Assembly (NCBI GenBank): GCA_039915945.1
Contig: JBDSMH010000099.1
Coordinates: 1-64,000, forward strand
Source of the DNA: DATLFA01 sp039915945
Lineage (GTDB): Bacteria; Actinomycetota; Acidimicrobiia; Acidimicrobiales; WLNW01
Direction: 5' to 3'
DNA: 64,000 bases
Shown here: positions 16,573 to 24,830 of the stretch, piece after piece
Layout: every line of letters starts with the position of its first letter
How positions within the stretch are numbered: position 1 is the stretch's first letter
Notes under the pieces: model-generated
Database searches by the model: none
The model's input: the letters and a program-made list of their open reading frames with translations, nothing else
Told to the model about the DNA's origin: nothing
Made by a program: the position numbers and the translations under genes

Positions 16573-17715
16573 ATGACCGCCATGCCGCGACGCACTGCGT
16601 TCGTGTTGGCGTTGTACCTCGCGGTAGCGTTGGTCTTGTTCACGGTCGTGGCGGTCAGCGCATACTCGCATCGCCCCCGACTCGAGGTTCCGGGAGTGAA
16701 GTCGGCCGAGTATGCCGGTCCGGCGGTGTTCGAGGGATGGGCGCGTTTCGATGCCGGCTGGTATCGCTGGAACGCGGAGCACAAGGCGTACTACCTCGGC
16801 GACCGCGAGCAGTCGTCGGTCGCGTTCTTCCCCGCGTACTCGCTCGCCATGCGGGCGGTCCACGCGGTGGTCGGCGGTGACATGGCCGCAGTCGGAGTGC
16901 TCGTCACGTTTCTCTCGGGTCTGGTGGCCGTGGTGGTCTTTCACCGATGGTGCCGTCGGTTCTTCGACGATTCGGCGTCGTTGACGGCTGTCGCGTTGCT
17001 CATCGCGTGGCCGTACGCGTTTTATCTCTTCGGCGCGGTGTACGCCGACGCCATCTTCGTCGCCGCGTCGGTGCTCGCGTTCTACCTACTCGAGCGCGAC
17101 CAACCCCTCGCGGCAGGACTCGTCGGTGCGGTCGCTTCGGCCGCGCGCCCAGTAGGCCTGGCGGTGATCGTGGGTCTGGTAGCAGTGCAAATGGCGCGTG
17201 GTGCTCGCTCACGACGCGACATGTTGGTGTTGCTGTCGGCCGGTGGGTTCGGCGGCTATGTCGCGTACCTCGCGGTCCGATTCCACGCGCCATTTGCCTT
17301 CGCCACCGCGGAGGGCGCGCCGGGGTGGGATCAGCGCCCGGGCCCGCACACGTGGTTCAAGGTGGAGTTCTTCGAGCGCATCGTCCACTTCCCCGATCGT
17401 GGCGCCTACTTCACGCTGGGCATCGCCTTTCAGGCGGCGCTGTCCCTCGGGATGTTGGCGGTCGCGGCGCGAGTCTGGCGCCGCCTCGGATGGGGGTACG
17501 CGCTGTATGTCGTGATGGTGCTGGGCCTGCCGCTGGTCGGCAGCAAGGACTTGCAGGGTCTCGGCCGCTACACGTTGGCGGCATTTCCGTCGTTTGCGGT
17601 GTGGGGCGAGTTGCTGAGCGCGCGGCGAAACATCCGTCTTGCGGTGTTGGTCTGCAGCAGCGTGGTCCTGCTCGTGTTGTGCTCGGCATACGCCCGCGGC
17701 TCGTATGTCGCCTGA
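16573..17715 (+). CDS. PIG-V-like membrane mannosyltransferase
   Basis: A 380-residue polytopic membrane protein with about 9-10 hydrophobic segments. After the first helix come FDAGWYRWNAEH and SSVAFFPAYSLAMR, the hallmark loop of PIG-V/GPI-mannosyltransferase-2-like GT-C enzymes, which take the sugar from a polyprenyl phosphate and act on the outer face of the membrane. Bacterial members are thought to modify lipids or secreted polymers. It converges with the next glycosyltransferase and their coding regions overlap by 148 bp. The last membrane helix of this protein lies in the overlap. Confidence 0.78.
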   Translation: MTAMPRRTAFVLALYLAVALVLFTVVAVSAYSHRPRLEVPGVKSAEYAGPAVFEGWARFDAGWYRWNAEHKAYYLGDREQSSVAFFPAYSLAMRAVHAVVGGDMAAVGVLVTFLSGLVAVVVFHRWCRRFFDDSASLTAVALLIAWPYAFYLFGAVYADAIFVAASVLAFYLLERDQPLAAGLVGAVASAARPVGLAVIVGLVAVQMARGARSRRDMLVLLSAGGFGGYVAYLAVRFHAPFAFATAEGAPGWDQRPGPHTWFKVEFFERIVHFPDRGAYFTLGIAFQAALSLGMLAVAARVWRRLGWGYALYVVMVLGLPLVGSKDLQGLGRYTLAAFPSFAVWGELLSARRNIRLAVLVCSSVVLLVLCSAYARGSYVA

Positions 17716-18881
17716 CGCTCGTCGATGGGCATGAACAACACTGCGGCTGCACACAAGATCACGCGGCCGAACGAAAAGAACGCACCTTCGCCGTGTTCGA
17801 TCGGGTCGAGGATTAGGAACCCGGCGACAACCGCCGCCGCGACCCGCACGCGCGAGCGGCCGTCACCCGCAGTGAGCAACGTCATCGGCCCGAGGAAGAA
17901 CAGATGATGGCCCCACGTGATCGGCGAGACCGCGTAGGTCGCGCAAGAGATCAGCGTCATGGCCGCCAGATGGTTGCCGCGACCGAACGCGATGCGAACT
18001 CGAACGATGGCGATACCGACGATCACACCCGCGAGCAGCAGCCACACACCGGTCTGGAAATTACCGTTTTCGGGCAACCAAGACACGACGCGCCGGATCG
18101 AGTTCGAGAAGTCGGCGCAAGAGGTTCCCCGTCGCGTGAGGCTCGGGTTGCGTTGGTTGAACCCTGTCTTGACGTTGCCGACACGAGCGGTTTGCCAGAG
18201 GACCGACGTCCAGTAGTGCGCCGTCTGCGACGGATACCAGAGAGCGCCGAACGCAGTCACTGCGGCGTAGGTGGCGATGCTGACACCGGCGGCGCGCCGC
18301 CGGCCGGTGGCGATGAACACGACGATGGCCAGCGCGGGTGTCACCTTGAGCGCGGCGGCGAAGCCGGATCCGAACCCGGCGAAGGCCGAATCGTGATCGA
18401 GGAGCACTGCGTCGAGCAGCACCAGTAGCGCGATCACCGCGTTGATCTGGCCGAGTCTGAGCGTGAGCGTCGCTGGCATCATGAACACGATGAAGATGAC
18501 GAACAGCGGCACGGCAAACCAAGCTGCGGGGCGTCGCGGCAACATGCGCACGCATACCAACGCGAAGATGAGGACCATCACCAACGACGCCGTGAAGAAG
18601 AGACGTTCGGCGAGCAGTTCGTTGATCGATGTCAGTGGCCGCAACACCAGCGCGGTCGCCGGCGGGTAGGTGAAGGGCAGTCCGTTGATGCGGAAGCGGA
18701 AGTCGTAGAGATCGGTGCTGCGATCGGCAACGGCCGCGTAGTAGACACGAAAATCGATGCGCTGGTAGTCGACGACGCGCAGCAGGCGCCCGAACTGCAC
18801 GATGACGGCCGCCACGATGGCGAGGCGGGTGAACCGCAGCGTGGATGACGGGGTCAGGCGGTCGCTACGGATGGGGGACAC
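17568..18881 (-). CDS. GT87/DUF2029 family membrane mannosyltransferase (PimE-like)
   Basis: A 437-residue polytopic protein of the DUF2029/GT87 family, to which mycobacterial PimE belongs. The catalytic-type loop IDFRVYYAAV is near residue 40, FTYPPATALVLRPL follows, then LRLGQINAVIALLVLLD and ALKVTPALAIVVF, with about 10 membrane helices. Polyprenyl-phosphomannose would be the donor. The GTG at 18881 has a good TACAAT box 9 nt upstream. Everything after MPIDERQ, about 45 residues, is antisense to the PIG-V-like gene and has no family look. The true end may be this long tail, or the gene may have lost its original stop. Confidence 0.8.
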   Translation of the reverse strand: MSPIRSDRLTPSSTLRFTRLAIVAAVIVQFGRLLRVVDYQRIDFRVYYAAVADRSTDLYDFRFRINGLPFTYPPATALVLRPLTSINELLAERLFFTASLVMVLIFALVCVRMLPRRPAAWFAVPLFVIFIVFMMPATLTLRLGQINAVIALLVLLDAVLLDHDSAFAGFGSGFAAALKVTPALAIVVFIATGRRRAAGVSIATYAAVTAFGALWYPSQTAHYWTSVLWQTARVGNVKTGFNQRNPSLTRRGTSCADFSNSIRRVVSWLPENGNFQTGVWLLLAGVIVGIAIVRVRIAFGRGNHLAAMTLISCATYAVSPITWGHHLFFLGPMTLLTAGDGRSRVRVAAAVVAGFLILDPIEHGEGAFFSFGRVILCAAAVLFMPIDERQATYEPRAYAEHNTSRTTLLQTNTARRMFRRALSNSPHTANDGNAANV

Positions 18882-18890
18882 AGGTGGTTC

Positions 18891-18896
18891 ATTGTA
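18891..18896 (-). promoter_or_regulatory. -10 box, probable leaderless promoter
   Basis: TACAAT on the minus strand, 9 nt before the GTG at 18881. It is the best -10 match of the set and is divergent from the box at 18960. Confidence 0.45.
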
Positions 18897-18959
18897 CCTT
18901 GGCGTGACACGCGGCACATAGATGGCCCGGCCCTTCTCCTCGCCGGCCGAGGCGGTGAC

Positions 18960-18965
18960 TAGGGT
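18960..18965 (+). promoter_or_regulatory. -10 box of a leaderless promoter
   Basis: TAGGGT 7 nt before the ATG at 18973. The same AGGG could alternatively act as a weak Shine-Dalgarno. Confidence 0.4.
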
Positions 18966-18972
18966 GAATGCC

Positions 18973-20640
18973 ATGGGGGATTTGCTGGTAGTCGGCGGTT
19001 CGATCATCGACGGTCGAGGGGCGGCCGCGCACCGCGGTGACGTGCGGGTCCGGGATGGGCTCATCGTCGAAGTGGGCGAACGTCTCGAACCGGCGGGCGA
19101 GGTCGTCGTCGACGCCACTGATGCGTACGTGACGCCGGGGCTCATCGACTGCCACACGCATTTCGACGGCGAGATGTTCTGGGATCCGTCCCTCGATCCG
19201 CTGCCGCTCTACGGGATGACCACCGCGGTCATGGGCAACTGCGGCCTCGGCATCGCACCGGTCCGTCCGACGACGCGTGATGCGGTCGCCGACTTGATGT
19301 GCTTTGTCGAAGATCTGCCGTTCACTCTGTTCGAGACGCACGTGCCTTGGGGTTGGGAATCGTGGTCGCAGTACCACGAGATCGCATCGCGGGTGCCGAT
19401 CACCGCGACGCTCTTCGCCTATACCGCACACAACGCGCTGCGGGCGTTCGCGATGGGTCCAGATGCGTGGCATCGACCGGCCACAGCGACAGAGCGCGAG
19501 TCGATGGCACAGATGCTGACCGACGCTCTTCGCCACGGTTCCCTCGGCCTGTCGACCAACTTCTTCGACACCGATCGAGCTCGCCAACTGGTCCCGAGCA
19601 GAGTCGCGGACGATGCGGAATTCGAGGCACTGTTCGACGTGCTGGCACAGTTCCCGCGGGCCAGTCTCCAACTGATCGCGCGCGAAACGTCTGATGCGCG
19701 CCGCATGTGCGAATTGGCCGGGCCGCGCGGCGTTCGCATCTTGCGGCTCACCGGCAGCTTCGAAGAGCACGGCGCCGACCTGATCGAATTGATAGCCGCG
19801 CAGGGTTGGGACGTGTGGCGTATGGGTGGTGGCAATCAACCGAGCACGCCGCGCCTCGGCTTCGACACGTCGATCGGCACCGCGGCCGTGACTGCGTGGC
19901 ATCAGATGGTCAATGGTCCGACAGAGCGCAAGCTTCCGCTCTTGCGCGACGCCGACTGGCGAGCACGGGCGCGTCACGACTGGGATCATCCCCTGCGGGA
20001 GCAGAATTCGTTCAAGGACCTCGGATCGTTCATCCTCAGCGAGTCGGAGACCGGTACGGGTCCGGTCGGGACATCACTGGCCGATCTCGCGCAGCAGCAG
20101 GGCCTGCACCCGTCCGATGCGCTGGCCGACTGGGTGCTCGCCAACGGGCTCGGGTCGAGGTACACGCGCTTGCAGATGGGTCCGGGCAGCGAGGACCGCG
20201 AGACGATGGTGCGGCGCAACATCGACGACCCTCATGCCGTCATGGGCGGTACCGATGCCGGTGCGCACCTGCGTATGTTCTGCGGGGCAGGCGCCAATTC
20301 GTACCTGCTGACGCACTGGGTCAAAGAGAAGCACGTGATGAGCATCGAACGAGCGGTGCACGGTCTCACCGGCCGCATCGCCGAGTGCTTCTCGCTCAAT
20401 GATCGCGGCGTCATCGCGCCGGGCAGGCGCGGCGATCTCGCGGTGTTCTCGCTCGACGAGATTGCGTTGCACGACGAGGTGAAAGTGAGCGACCTTCCCG
20501 ACGGGCAGTGGCGCTATACGCGGCCGAGTGGTGGCTTTCGGGCAACCGTGGTCGCGGGTACACCGACCGTGCTCGCCGGCAAGGCCACGGGCGCGATGCC
20601 CGCGCGCATCGGCGACGCGTCGGCCGCGGCGGGGGCCTGA
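18973..20640 (+). CDS. N-acyl-D-amino-acid deacylase-like amidohydrolase
   Basis: A 555-residue metallo-amidohydrolase of the D-aminoacylase branch. The small N-terminal beta domain (LLVVGGSIIDGRG) is followed by the metal motif DCHTHFD near residue 60, AVMGNCGLGIAPV, a central barrel, GGTDAGAHLRMF near 440 with the late metal Asp, and a C-terminal RRGDLAVFSLDE cap. Family enzymes hydrolyse N-acyl-D-amino acids or related cyclic amides; this subgroup is common in actinobacterial catabolic clusters and its substrate is unknown. It begins a run of seven same-direction genes up to 27.4 kb. The stop codon lies inside a GAGCGG repeat. Confidence 0.87.
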   Translation: MGDLLVVGGSIIDGRGAAAHRGDVRVRDGLIVEVGERLEPAGEVVVDATDAYVTPGLIDCHTHFDGEMFWDPSLDPLPLYGMTTAVMGNCGLGIAPVRPTTRDAVADLMCFVEDLPFTLFETHVPWGWESWSQYHEIASRVPITATLFAYTAHNALRAFAMGPDAWHRPATATERESMAQMLTDALRHGSLGLSTNFFDTDRARQLVPSRVADDAEFEALFDVLAQFPRASLQLIARETSDARRMCELAGPRGVRILRLTGSFEEHGADLIELIAAQGWDVWRMGGGNQPSTPRLGFDTSIGTAAVTAWHQMVNGPTERKLPLLRDADWRARARHDWDHPLREQNSFKDLGSFILSESETGTGPVGTSLADLAQQQGLHPSDALADWVLANGLGSRYTRLQMGPGSEDRETMVRRNIDDPHAVMGGTDAGAHLRMFCGAGANSYLLTHWVKEKHVMSIERAVHGLTGRIAECFSLNDRGVIAPGRRGDLAVFSLDEIALHDEVKVSDLPDGQWRYTRPSGGFRATVVAGTPTVLAGKATGAMPARIGDASAAAGA

Positions 20641-20659
20641 GCGGCCCCTTCAGAGCGGG
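20633..20659. repeat. GAGCGG repeat, copy B1
   Basis: A GGGCC/GGCCC stem around the loop TGAGC, followed by CCTTCAGAGCGGG. It overlaps the stop codon of the amidohydrolase and is the first of two tandem copies. Confidence 0.65.
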
Positions 20660-20663
20660 ATCG

Positions 20664-20689
20664 GGGCCTGAGCGGCCCCTTCAGGCGGG
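20664..20689. repeat. GAGCGG repeat, copy B2
   Basis: Near-identical tandem copy of the preceding repeat, missing one AG before the final CGGG. It sits 20 nt before the SDR start. Confidence 0.65.
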
Positions 20690-20709
20690 ATGATCGGCAG
20701 GGGGGAACG

Positions 20710-21468
20710 ATGGCGGGCAAGCTCGAAGGCAAGGTGGCGTTGATCACCGGCGCGGGTCGGGGCCAAGGGTTGGCCGAGGCGCGATTGTTCGGCGAGGAGG
20801 GCGCGAGCGTGGTGCTGACCGACGTCCACTACGACGATCGGGCGGCGCTCGAGCGCGAGTTCGCCGGCAATGGTCTCGTGGGCGATCTCGACGTCGGCGA
20901 CGCGCGCCAATGGCAAGCGATCGTCGAGGCGGCTCGGCAACGTTTCGGTGGCATCGACATCTTGATCAACAACGCCGGCATCGTGGCACCGAGCGTCGCC
21001 ATCGTCGACCTCGATCTCGAGTTGTATCACCGCGTGATCCGCGTCAATCAGGTCGGTCCACTACTCGGCATCAAGTACGTCGCGCCGTCGATCATCGCTC
21101 GCGGCGGCGGCGCGATCGTGAACATCTCGTCGGTCGCCGGCCTCGGCGCGATCCCCGGTGCGGCGCCGTATGTCTCGTCGAAGTTCGCAACGCGCGGCCT
21201 CACCAAAGTCGCCGCGCTCGAGCTGGGCCCGCACAAGATCCGCGTCAATTCGATTCATCCGGGCGGTGTCGACACACCGATGTTGCGTCAATCCGAGTCG
21301 GCCAAGCGCATCAACTATGAGCCGAAGAACTTGCCGCTCGGTCGCATCGCGCAACCCGAGGAGGTGGCGCGTCTCGCGCTGTTCCTCGCCTGCGACGACA
21401 GCTCGTACTGCACGGGTAGCGAATTCGTGATCGACGGTGGTCAGACGTGTGCCTTGGGCACACCATGA
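20710..21468 (+). CDS. SDR-family NAD(P)-dependent oxidoreductase
   Basis: A 252-residue classical short-chain dehydrogenase: TGAGRGQG nucleotide-binding motif near residue 14, NNAG near 90, Ser in NISSVAG, the YVSSK catalytic pair near 154, and the C-terminal FVIDGGQ strand. It resembles the 3-alpha/20-beta-hydroxysteroid dehydrogenase group, but that resemblance is shared by many unrelated SDRs. It precedes the alpha/beta hydrolase with a 4-nt ATGA overlap. It likely oxidises or reduces a hydroxyl/keto group of the cluster's substrate. Confidence 0.92.
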   Translation: MAGKLEGKVALITGAGRGQGLAEARLFGEEGASVVLTDVHYDDRAALEREFAGNGLVGDLDVGDARQWQAIVEAARQRFGGIDILINNAGIVAPSVAIVDLDLELYHRVIRVNQVGPLLGIKYVAPSIIARGGGAIVNISSVAGLGAIPGAAPYVSSKFATRGLTKVAALELGPHKIRVNSIHPGGVDTPMLRQSESAKRINYEPKNLPLGRIAQPEEVARLALFLACDDSSYCTGSEFVIDGGQTCALGTP

Positions 21469-22448
21469 TCCGATCGGCGTCTGCTTCGGTCGACGTCACC
21501 ACCGTTGCGCCGGCCGGCGCGCGCGAGGTTCGCTTCGACGTGTTCGCGCCGGTTGAACAAACCGCACGATCGTCAACCGTGTTGTGTTGCCTGCCCGGCG
21601 GGGGCATGTCGCGCCGCTACTGGGACATCGACGCGCCGCCCGAGTTCGGCAGCTACAGCATGGCTCGGCACTTCGCCGAGCGCGGCTACGTCGTGGTCAT
21701 CATCGATCCGATTGGCGTAGGGGAGAGCAGCCGCCCTGACGACGGCTACACACTCGATGTCGACACCGTCGCCGCGGTCAACGCGGTGGTGGTCGATGTG
21801 ATCCTCGATGGCCTGCGTCAAGGTGACTACGCGGATCTCGGTGCACGACCCGTCGAGCGTCTAATCGGTGTCGGCCATTCGGCAGGGGCCAAGCTGACCT
21901 GCGCGCAACAAGCAGCCAGTTACACCTTCGACGCGCTGTGCCTACTCGGCTTCGGCGCCGCAGGATTGCCGCAGGCGCTCTCCGCCGACGAGCTGCGCTT
22001 CGCCCACGATCCCGACGGGCTCGCGCGCGAGATCGTGCGGTTGGCGCGCGTGCGGTGGGACGGAGATCCACTGCCGCCGGGTACCACCGCGACGTCACCG
22101 ATGCTGTTGGCAGGGATGGTGGTGCCGGGGCCCGTGCTCGCCGCCGCGGCGTTGACGAGCAGTTCGTTGCTGGCACTGGTGGGGTTGTCGTCGATGATCC
22201 CCGGCAGCATCGATCGAGAGCTCGCCACCATCGACGTGCCGGTGTTCATCGGCGTGGGCAGCGCGGACATCGGTGGACCGCCGCACGCTATTCCGGCCTC
22301 GTTCGCCGCGTCACCCGATGTCACGCTCTACGTCCTCGCCGACACGGGGCACAATCACAACGTCGCGCCCAATCGTGGCGATCTGTGGGATCGAATCATC
22401 AACTGGATGCAGCAGTTGCCCGATGTGACCGAAAGGGGCAAGCGATGA
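21465..22448 (+). CDS. Alpha/beta hydrolase
   Basis: A 327-residue alpha/beta-hydrolase fold protein: CCLPGGGMSRRYW (oxyanion region), DPIGVGESSRP, the nucleophile elbow GVGHSAGA near residue 145, and a C-terminal DTGHNHNVAP with the catalytic His. The acid is probably in the VGSADIGG loop. Between elbow and acid there is a cap rich in small residues. Start and stop overlap both neighbours by 4 nt, so it is translated with the SDR and the amidohydrolase. The substrate is unknown. Confidence 0.87.
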   Translation: MIRSASASVDVTTVAPAGAREVRFDVFAPVEQTARSSTVLCCLPGGGMSRRYWDIDAPPEFGSYSMARHFAERGYVVVIIDPIGVGESSRPDDGYTLDVDTVAAVNAVVVDVILDGLRQGDYADLGARPVERLIGVGHSAGAKLTCAQQAASYTFDALCLLGFGAAGLPQALSADELRFAHDPDGLAREIVRLARVRWDGDPLPPGTTATSPMLLAGMVVPGPVLAAAALTSSSLLALVGLSSMIPGSIDRELATIDVPVFIGVGSADIGGPPHAIPASFAASPDVTLYVLADTGHNHNVAPNRGDLWDRIINWMQQLPDVTERGKR

Positions 22449-23725
22449 TGAATGCCGACGCGTTGAGCGAGATGCGATTTCGCAAGATCGAGCGCGCTGA
22501 TCCCGACCACGTCGAGTTCCTACCCGAGCCCGAGCGGCGCGCCCGTGACTACCTGATCATCTCCGTCGACGATCATCTCATCGAGCCGCCCGACACCTTC
22601 GACGGGCGCGTCCCGCAGAAGTGGCGCGACCGTGCGCCCAAGTTGATCGTGCAGGACGACGGCACCGAAGCGTGGTCGTTCGAGGGCAAGCTGCACACGA
22701 ATATCGGCATGAATGCCGTGGCCGGCCGTCCGATCGAAGACTGCACCTACGAGCCGCAACGGTTCTCGCACATGCGTCGTGGTGCCTACGATGTCCACGC
22801 GCGTGTGCGCGATATGGACCTCGACGGCGTCTACGCCTCGTTGTGCTTTCCGTCGGGCCTCGTCGGGTTCGGTGGTCAACGTCTGCAGATGGAAAGCAGA
22901 GATCCCGACCTCGCGTTGGTACTCACCCGCACGATCAACGACTGGCATCTCGAGTCGTGGGTGGGCGCGTATCCCGACCGGTTCATCCCGATGCAGATTC
23001 CCTACCTACTCGACGTCGATGTGGCCGCCGCCGAGATCCGGCGCAACGCGACGCGCGGGTTCAGGGCCGTGACCTTCCCCGAAGCAGTGCACAAACTCGG
23101 GTTTCCCTCGTTGCACACCGGCCACTGGGACCCGTTCGTAGCCGCGTGCGCCGAGACCGAGACCGTCATCTGCCTGCACATCGGGTCCGCCGGCGAGGTG
23201 GTGTCGACCGCGCCCGACGCGCCGACCGATACGGTCGGCGTGCTCTTCTTCGGGACGGCGATGTTCGCCGCGGTCGACTGGTTGTACTCGCTGTACCCGG
23301 TGCGGCACCCGAACCTGAAGATCGCCATGAGCGAAGGCGGTATCGCGTGGGTGCCCGGCCTCATGGATCGACTCGACCACACGTTGCGCTATCACGAGGT
23401 CTACGGCACGTGGGTCGACTTCGATGTCACACCGGTCGAGGTGCTCCAGCGCAACTTCTACCACTGCGTGCTCGACGATCCCTCCAACATGCGACTGCGC
23501 GATCGCATCGGCGTCGAGCACATCATGGTCGAGGCCGACTATCCACATCTCGACTCGAGTTGGCCCAACACGCAAGCGATGTTCGCCAAGCAACTCGCCG
23601 GCGCCAGCGACTACGACGTGCGTCGCATCACGTGGCAGAACGCGGCCGAACTGTTCCGTCATCCCGTGCCGCAATCGGTGATCGACGATCCGGAGAGCTA
23701 CGGGGCGGTTGTCGATCGAACGTGA
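22445..23725 (+). CDS. Amidohydrolase-2 family protein (decarboxylase/hydrolase TIM barrel)
   Basis: A 426-residue metal-dependent TIM barrel of the amidohydrolase-2 group, which includes gamma-resorcylate and ACMS decarboxylases. It shows SVDDHLIEPPDTF near residue 33 in place of the usual DxH motif, CLHIGS near 235, MSEGGIAWVPGLMDRLDH near 290, and the closing EADYPHLDSSWP. Enzymes of this group decarboxylate or hydrolyse aromatic and unsaturated carboxylates. It is one of four such proteins in the window. An SDR tail remnant follows its stop. Confidence 0.87.
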   Translation: MMNADALSEMRFRKIERADPDHVEFLPEPERRARDYLIISVDDHLIEPPDTFDGRVPQKWRDRAPKLIVQDDGTEAWSFEGKLHTNIGMNAVAGRPIEDCTYEPQRFSHMRRGAYDVHARVRDMDLDGVYASLCFPSGLVGFGGQRLQMESRDPDLALVLTRTINDWHLESWVGAYPDRFIPMQIPYLLDVDVAAAEIRRNATRGFRAVTFPEAVHKLGFPSLHTGHWDPFVAACAETETVICLHIGSAGEVVSTAPDAPTDTVGVLFFGTAMFAAVDWLYSLYPVRHPNLKIAMSEGGIAWVPGLMDRLDHTLRYHEVYGTWVDFDVTPVEVLQRNFYHCVLDDPSNMRLRDRIGVEHIMVEADYPHLDSSWPNTQAMFAKQLAGASDYDVRRITWQNAAELFRHPVPQSVIDDPESYGAVVDRT

Positions 23726-23744
23726 CCTGGGTCGCATCAGTTCG

Positions 23745-23816
23745 GTGGTGCACCAGGCTCGCTACGTCACCGGTCGGACGCTTATCGTGAGCGGTGGTCG
23801 CGACGCGGCGCGGTGA
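23745..23816 (+). pseudogene. C-terminal tail remnant of an SDR gene
   Basis: One frame reads HQARYVTGRTLIVSGGR and ends at TGA 23814-23816. This is the final strand of a short-chain dehydrogenase, where xxYVTGQTLVVDGG is usual. Nothing of the rest of an SDR is found upstream; the sequence there is the amidohydrolase in another frame. The fragment is about 20 codons, so the call rests on one motif. Confidence 0.45.
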
Positions 23817-23873
23817 ACGCGTCGATGCGGCCCGAGCGGACCGCGTCGAGCGAGAGAATCAAGGGGAGAAGCG

Positions 23874-24830
23874 ATGACCAGCAGTGCACCTTTCGCGGCG
23901 AAGTCGATCTCGTGCCGGTTGTACCCGCACAACGATCTCGACGCGGAGAGCATCGTGCGTGAGGTCTGTGCACAAGCCAAGCTCGCACTCGACGGCGGCT
24001 TCGACGGCATCATGACGAGCGAGCATCACGGCGGTTTCGCGGGGTACATGCCCCTGCCGCTGCAAATGGTGAGCTTCATCCTCGAGGACACCGAGCGTGG
24101 TTGGGGAGCGCCGTGCCCGTTGCTATTGCCATTGCGCCCGACGGCGATGGTGGCTGAAGAGATCGCGTGGCTCGACGCCCGCCATCCGGGCCGTGTCGGC
24201 CTCGGCGTCGGGTCGGGCGCACTCGCACTCGATTTCACGTCGATGGGCCTGCGGCTCGAAGACGCGAATCCCGCATTCAAAGCCGAGTTCCCCAAGGTCG
24301 TGGCCATGTTGCGGGGAGAGCAATTGGGCGAACTCGAAGGTGACCGCGCGTTCCAACGGTGCAAGACGAACCCGATTCCTGTGCTCAGCACGGCAGTCAG
24401 CCCGGCCGCCGCTCGGCGGGCGGCGCGCAATGGTGCGGGGATCATCCTCGAAGGCATGTCGTCGATGGAACGACAGCGCGAGCTATGCGACGAGTTCGAC
24501 AAGGCCGGCGGCACGATGTCCAAAGTATTGATACGGCGCGTGTGGGTCGGCGACTTGCCGGCCGCGATCATCGAGCAGCAGCGCAGGGTGTATGAGAGCT
24601 ATTCGAACGACGCGGCACAGCGCCATTGGCCGGCGGACCAGACGATCCATTCGACCGATCCCGGTGAGGTCGCCGAGCGGCTGGCCGATGCGCTCCAGCA
24701 GATCAATGCCGATGCCGTGAACTTGCGGGTTCACCTGCCCGGTGTGACACCTGCGCAAGCCCGCGATCAGATCAGTCGCCTCGCCGGTGAGGTAGTACCC
24801 CAACTCCGCGCGCGGATCGGCAACGGGTGA
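23874..24830 (+). CDS. LLM-class flavin/F420-dependent oxidoreductase
   Basis: A 318-residue luciferase-like protein: GGFDGIMTSEHHGGFAGYMP near residue 42, LDARHPGRVGLGVGSGALALDF near 105, and a NGAGIILEGMSS strand. The ATG follows AAGGGGAGA. It overlaps the MFS transporter start by 4 nt. It is short for the family, mostly in the C-terminal part, but complete in the cofactor half. Within this operon it is the only obvious monooxygenase, next to a putative decarboxylase and an exporter-type MFS protein. Confidence 0.86.
   Translation: MTSSAPFAAKSISCRLYPHNDLDAESIVREVCAQAKLALDGGFDGIMTSEHHGGFAGYMPLPLQMVSFILEDTERGWGAPCPLLLPLRPTAMVAEEIAWLDARHPGRVGLGVGSGALALDFTSMGLRLEDANPAFKAEFPKVVAMLRGEQLGELEGDRAFQRCKTNPIPVLSTAVSPAAARRAARNGAGIILEGMSSMERQRELCDEFDKAGGTMSKVLIRRVWVGDLPAAIIEQQRRVYESYSNDAAQRHWPADQTIHSTDPGEVAERLADALQQINADAVNLRVHLPGVTPAQARDQISRLAGEVVPQLRARIGNG

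Noticed and set aside
16144..16944. Extension of the aminotransferase frame upstream of 16143
   Set aside because: It is antisense to the fliR remnant and PIG-V-like gene and has low-complexity charged sequence.
21938..22444. Arg-rich extension of the amidohydrolase frame
   Set aside because: It overlaps the alpha/beta hydrolase in another frame; the ATG at 22445 overlaps the stop as in the other operon junctions.
23828..23838. GCCCGAGCGG piece as a sixth GAGCGG repeat
   Set aside because: Only 10 nt match and the second half of the unit is absent.
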